Source: Clostridia bacterium
Lineage (GTDB): Bacteria; Bacillota; Clostridia; Oscillospirales; CAG-272
Reading direction: 5' to 3'
DNA length: 15,795 nt
Assembly: GCA_017456685.1 (NCBI GenBank)
Contig: JAFTIV010000140.1
Location: 1-15,795 of the forward strand
The notes under the pieces were generated by a model that was not told the origin of the DNA, searched no databases, and saw nothing but the letters and a program-made list of their open reading frames with translations. A program made the translations under genes and the position numbers. Shown in pieces: positions 13,839 to 15,795 of the stretch. Numbering within the stretch: position 1 is the stretch's first letter; each line of letters begins with the position of its first letter.

Positions 13839-14909
13839 TTATTTGTTTGCGAATGGCGCATTTACCATATTCCCGATAAGATACACGAAATCAACAACGC
13901 TCATAGGCAATGTTGTCATATTAAAATTAAAGGTAGTAAGAAAGACTGTTGTGCTTCCGCTTTTACCAATTAGCATAATGGGTGAGCCCTGTGCGAATAT
14001 AATGCCCTCGTAGCTACCAGCATCGGTAACCTCGATATACTCGCCTATTTGCTCGTCTGTGACATTAACTCTATTGAGTATAAACTGCGAAATAAGAGTA
14101 TCCTCTTCTCCCTCGCTTAGGTAAACCTTTTCTCCCGAGGGGACAGTCTTAGTGTCTCCTAACACAATTCCGCTTCCTGTCGGTGCTGTAGTTGCACCAA
14201 GATACCAAACCGCATCGGTATCGTCGGGAATTGACATAGGAGCTACGCCAGCATCAAATATAATTATTTCGTATTTTTCGCTTGTTGGTATCGCCTCGCT
14301 CGCAAGATGTCTTGTGACGGTGTAGCTGTATCCCATAAGTGCACTTTCTACAGGCGTGGGGTTTTGACCTGTAACATTTGTGACAAATAAAATGTTGGGG
14401 TTATATCCAGCTCCACAGTCCGCGCACACTCCATTCTCTTCCTTGTGCGCGATTCTGTCAAGCTCGGTTGTCTTTTCGTCCTCGCAATTTGCGCATTTTT
14501 CAACAAGAGTGCCCTTCCTCCAGCAATATTCTTCTCTTGATACGAGCTTGTAATCGTGACCTATCGCACCGATTGGCACATCATAAAAATACTCGCATCT
14601 TGTGCAGTCGTAGCGAGTTATACCGTCCTGCTCGCACTCTGGAGCTCTAATTTGCGTTTCCTTGTAATTATGTCCAAGCTTGTCTGTCGGTGCATCATAA
14701 TAATCCTGACAAGCGGAGCAAACAAATCGAATTATACCATCGTTAGTACAGGTAGGCAACAAAAGGCTAACAGGGTCGTAATCGTGCGCGCCCCTTGAGC
14801 AATCAACCACCTCGCTTGATGATGAGCTCTCGCCCTTCTCGTCCTCGTTGCACGATACAAGCATAATCACGAAAAGAACCGCAAGCAAAAGAATTAGCAA
14901 TTTTTTCAT
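13839..14909 (-). CDS. Lipoprotein with CxxC repeats and amidotransferase-like domain
   Basis: A 356-residue exported lipoprotein. The signal peptide ends in LVSC (lipidated Cys20), followed by a short acidic and serine linker (ESSSSSEVVD). Residues 42-165 hold a degenerate repeat of about 40 residues (HDY... C...DGI.R..C..C..YYD...G) giving four CxxC pairs: 64/67, 102/105, 139/142, 162/165, a pattern of clostridial surface proteins that may bind metal or form disulfides. Residues about 170-356 (NILFVTNVTGQNPTPVESAL, PTSEKYEIIIFDAGV, APTGSGIVLG, FNFNMTTLPMSVVDFVYLIGNM) resemble the class-I amidotransferase-like domain of BatA / VWA-domain proteins, but without the VWA part. Function is unknown. 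ATG at 14909 with TAAGGAG upstream and a consensus promoter; it is transcribed alone. Confidence 0.8.
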   Translation of the reverse strand: MKKLLILLLAVLFVIMLVSCNEDEKGESSSSSEVVDCSRGAHDYDPVSLLLPTCTNDGIIRFVCSACQDYYDAPTDKLGHNYKETQIRAPECEQDGITRYDCTRCEYFYDVPIGAIGHDYKLVSREEYCWRKGTLVEKCANCEDEKTTELDRIAHKEENGVCADCGAGYNPNILFVTNVTGQNPTPVESALMGYSYTVTRHLASEAIPTSEKYEIIIFDAGVAPMSIPDDTDAVWYLGATTAPTGSGIVLGDTKTVPSGEKVYLSEGEEDTLISQFILNRVNVTDEQIGEYIEVTDAGSYEGIIFAQGSPIMLIGKSGSTTVFLTTFNFNMTTLPMSVVDFVYLIGNMVNAPFANK

Positions 14910-14944
14910 CTTATATCTCCTTAAAGCATATATACAATACTTAT

Positions 14945-14973
14945 ATTATAAACAAATCTAATTGTATTGTCAA
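14945..14973 (-). promoter_or_regulatory. Consensus promoter of the CxxC lipoprotein gene
   Basis: On the minus strand: TTGACA (14973-14968), 17 bases, TATAAT (14950-14945). Both boxes match the sigma-A consensus perfectly. The promoter abuts the end of the tRNA-Ser-associated repeat, so the repeat's last copy forms its immediate upstream region. Confidence 0.88.
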
Positions 14974-15050
14974 GTAATTAAACCAAATCAGCCTCAGCCA
15001 AAAAGAAAAGCAACCCAACCGAAAAATCGGTCGGGCTTTTGACGAGTGGA
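14974..15050 (-). repeat. Second, degraded copy of the tRNA-Ser 3' end and terminator
   Basis: Read on the minus strand this holds TCCACTCGTC (15050-15041), identical to the 3' part of tRNA-Ser. A copy of the tRNA terminator follows; 39 bases from 14997 equal those from 15174. Then comes a degraded version of the inverted tRNA 3' copy (14974-15000; GGCTGAGGCTGATTTGG against GGCGGAGACCGAGTTG). The last tRNA bases (TCCGCC) and a CAA inside the terminator arm are missing. This copy lies 177-186 bases from the one attached to the intact tRNA. The stretch from 14910 to 15219 contains no gene; it holds a promoter and these repeats. Confidence 0.82.
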
Positions 15051-15149
15051 GGCTTTTTGCAAGCAAAAAGAACTTCGCTTAGCTTAGGAAAGCAAGCTTT
15101 CCACGCTTGTCGCTCGTTTGCGCACCACATTTGCAAGCAAGTTGCAAAG
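15051..15149 (-). other. Hairpin-rich segment between the two tRNA-Ser 3' copies
   Basis: About 100 bases without a reading frame of interest, holding three short perfect hairpins: CTTTTTGC-AA-GCAAAAAG (15053-15070), GGAAAG-CAAG-CTTTCC (15087-15102) and TTTGCAA-GCAAG-TTGCAAA (15130-15148). It occupies the same position as the 15621-15718 segment at the tRNA-Arg locus, which also holds hairpins but has little sequence identity. Confidence 0.6.
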
Positions 15150-15177
15150 GGTGATTAGAACAACTCGGTCTCCGCCA
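15150..15177 (+). repeat. Inverted copy of the tRNA-Ser 3' portion
   Basis: These 28 bases, read on the plus strand, resemble the last 28 bases of tRNA-Ser (T-arm, acceptor strand and CCA): GGTGATTAGAAC... then CTCGG and TCTCCGCCA, against GGTGGTTCGAAT... CTCG and TCTCCGCCA. There are a few substitutions, one insertion and one deletion. With the tRNA's own 3' end it makes a long palindrome centred on the terminator loop near 15201. It is not a tRNA gene, since no 5' half is present. Confidence 0.75.
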
Positions 15178-15219
15178 AAAAGAAAAGCAACCCAACCGAA
15201 AAATCGGTCGGGTTGCTTT
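15177..15219 (-). terminator. Terminator of tRNA-Ser
   Basis: A 17-bp stem (15204-15220 with 15183-15199, one G-U) around a 4-base loop, followed on the minus strand by CTTTTT. It begins at the final A of the tRNA's CCA end. Confidence 0.88.
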
Positions 15220-15312
15220 TGGCGGAGACGAGTGGATTCGAACCACCGCACCGGTTACCCAGCCTACACCCTTAGCAGGGGCGCCTCTTACAGCCAACTT
15301 GAGTACGTCTCC
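15220..15312 (-). tRNA. tRNA-Ser (anticodon GCU)
   Basis: A 93-base class II tRNA. Acceptor stem GGAGACG/CGTCTCC is perfect, discriminator G, CCA encoded. D-stem is CTC/GAG. The anticodon stem CGCCC/GGGTG has one G-U, with loop CTGCTAA giving anticodon GCT (reads AGC/AGU serine codons). A 19-base variable region, typical of tRNA-Ser, is followed by the T-arm with loop TTCGAAT. It is transcribed from its own consensus promoter. Confidence 0.96.
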
Positions 15313-15321
15313 ATCGCACTT

Positions 15322-15346
15322 GCAAACGCCTGTTCCGCGCGTTTGC
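15322..15346 (-). other. Hairpin in the tRNA-Ser 5' leader
   Basis: GCAAACGC and GCGTTTGC form a perfect 8-bp stem with a 9-base loop, between the promoter and the tRNA 5' end. It would be part of the precursor leader removed by RNase P. Confidence 0.6.
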
Positions 15347-15352
15347 TTTTCA

Positions 15353-15381
15353 ATTATACACAATTTTTTCTTGCTTGTCAA
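15353..15381 (-). promoter_or_regulatory. Promoter of tRNA-Ser
   Basis: Minus strand TTGACA (15381-15376), 17 bases, TATAAT (15358-15353), both perfect. It lies about 40 bases upstream of the tRNA. Confidence 0.88.
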
Positions 15382-15444
15382 TAGGTTTTTTCTTTTTTTA
15401 TTTTTGATATAGTTATATTTTTTCAAAAATTTAAAAAAATACTC

Positions 15445-15473
15445 TTGACATTTGCAAAATATTGTGTTATTAT
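15445..15473 (+). promoter_or_regulatory. Promoter of tRNA-Arg
   Basis: TTGACA (15445-15450), 17 bases, TATTAT (15468-15473), 18 bases before the tRNA. The spacer ends in ATTGTGT; the tRNA-Ser spacer ends in the similar AATTGTG. Confidence 0.85.
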
Positions 15474-15491
15474 ATGTTAGCAAAAACAAAT

Positions 15492-15568
15492 ACACCCCTA
15501 GCTCAGCGGATTAGAGCATTTGGCTACGGACCAAAGGGTCGAGGGTTCGAATCCCCCGGGGTGTGCCA
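15492..15568 (+). tRNA. tRNA-Arg (anticodon ACG)
   Basis: A 77-base tRNA. Acceptor stem ACACCCC/GGGGTGT, D-arm GCTC/GAGC, anticodon stem TTTGG/CCAAA with loop CTACGGA (anticodon ACG, expected to be edited to ICG), T-arm with TTCGAAT, discriminator G and encoded CCA. The T-stem GAGGG/CCCCC contains one A-C mismatch. Such a mismatch is uncommon but tolerable, and the 3' strand is the part duplicated downstream. Confidence 0.95.
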
Positions 15569-15571
15569 CAG

Positions 15572-15599
15572 AAAGACAGGAGTAAATCCTGTCTTTTTT
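15572..15599 (+). terminator. Terminator of tRNA-Arg
   Basis: AAAGACAGGA (15572-15581) pairs with TCCTGTCTTT (15587-15596) around GTAAA, within a T-run reaching 15599. An identical copy lies 171 bases downstream. Confidence 0.92.
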
Positions 15600-15607
15600 A
15601 CTATATT

Positions 15608-15620
15608 GGGGGATTCGAAC
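15608..15620 (-). repeat. Inverted copy of the tRNA-Arg T-arm
   Basis: GGGGGATTCGAAC is the exact reverse complement of tRNA-Arg bases 15545-15557 (T-loop and 3' T-stem). With the tRNA it forms a palindrome centred on the terminator loop (near 15583), the same layout as at tRNA-Ser. Confidence 0.8.
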
Positions 15621-15795
15621 GCAGTCGTTAAGAAATCACTCGGGGAGTGATTTTAGACGGTGACCGAAGAGTTTTGAAAGGCGGTTGAAGAACTTTTCGC
15701 CCTTTCAAAAGCCAAGAACGAATCCCCCGGGGTGTGCCACAGAAAGACAGGAGTAAATCCTGTCTTTTTTACTATATTGGGGGATTCGAACGCAG

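Larger units (their letters stand above)
15548..15795 (+). repeat. 171-bp tandem unit built from the tRNA-Arg 3' end
   Basis: A 77-base sequence at 15548-15624 (last 21 bases of tRNA-Arg, terminator, inverted T-arm copy) recurs without change at 15719-15795, where the window ends. The offset is 171 bases, so one full unit and part of a second are seen, and the array may continue. The unit contains two further hairpins: AAATCACTC-GGG-GAGTGATTT (15633-15653), and TTTTGAAAGGCG pairing with CGCCCTTTCAAAA (15672-15710). The stretch after the tRNA has no gene. Confidence 0.9.

Noticed and set aside
15079..15650. Open frames on both strands across the tRNA genes
   Set aside because: They read through tRNA genes, terminators and palindromes and have no protein-like features.
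14974..15795. CRISPR array
   Set aside because: The repeats are 77 bases or longer, derived from tRNA 3' ends, few in number and without regular 30-40 base spacers or cas genes.
15220..15795. Ordinary prophage or integrative element att sites at the tRNA genes
   Set aside because: No integrase gene is present, the direct copies are only about 171-186 bases apart, and the terminators and inverted copies are duplicated too. A tiny satellite cannot be fully excluded.

Overview
The window looks like chromosomal DNA from an uncultured Bacillota of class Clostridia, probably a gut or faecal bacterium. The evidence is: promoters of the TTGAMA-17-TATAAT type, AGGAG-like ribosome binding sites, poly-serine-linked lipoproteins, a collagen-like domain with the short cap found in Firmicutes surface proteins, CxxC repeats of the clostridial surface type, and the absence of outer-membrane (SusCD/TonB) genes. 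The exact genus cannot be read from the sequence.

Left part (1-6134, minus strand): a glycan-degradation operon starts at a good promoter with a near-perfect palindrome just downstream. It encodes, in order, a heparinase II/III-family polysaccharide lyase, a GH30 glycosidase, a two-module GH29-like plus GH39-like glycosidase, and a poly-serine-linked lipoprotein cut by the window edge. The three depolymerising enzymes lack signal peptides, so oligosaccharides are probably imported and broken down in the cytoplasm.

Middle (6178-8454): a GlmU-like left-handed beta-helix protein (minus) is divergent from an HtrA-type serine protease with a collagen-like stalk and a PDZ domain (plus), which ends in a strong terminator.

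Centre right (8488-13834, plus strand): uxaB-uxaA-uxaC, the galacturonate branch of the Ashwell pathway (uronate to tagaturonate to altronate to 2-keto-3-deoxygluconate), with overlapping genes, a promoter and a palindromic operator candidate. A YihX-like HAD phosphatase and an endonuclease/exonuclease/phosphatase-family protein follow, closed by a bidirectional terminator. The three Ashwell enzymes are all 40-65 residues shorter than their E. coli counterparts. The lyase/glycosidase operon and this operon plausibly form one uronic-acid-glycan utilisation locus.

Right part (13839-15795): a lipoprotein with four CxxC motifs and a glutamine-amidotransferase-like C-terminal domain (minus, consensus promoter), then divergent tRNA-Ser(GCU) (minus) and tRNA-Arg(ACG) (plus). 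Both tRNA genes are followed by the same kind of structure: a terminator hairpin, an inverted copy of the tRNA 3' portion, about 100 bases rich in hairpins, then a second direct copy of the tRNA 3' end with its terminator. The period is about 171 bp (Arg) and 177-186 bp (Ser). This shared architecture at two unrelated tRNAs is the most unusual feature here.
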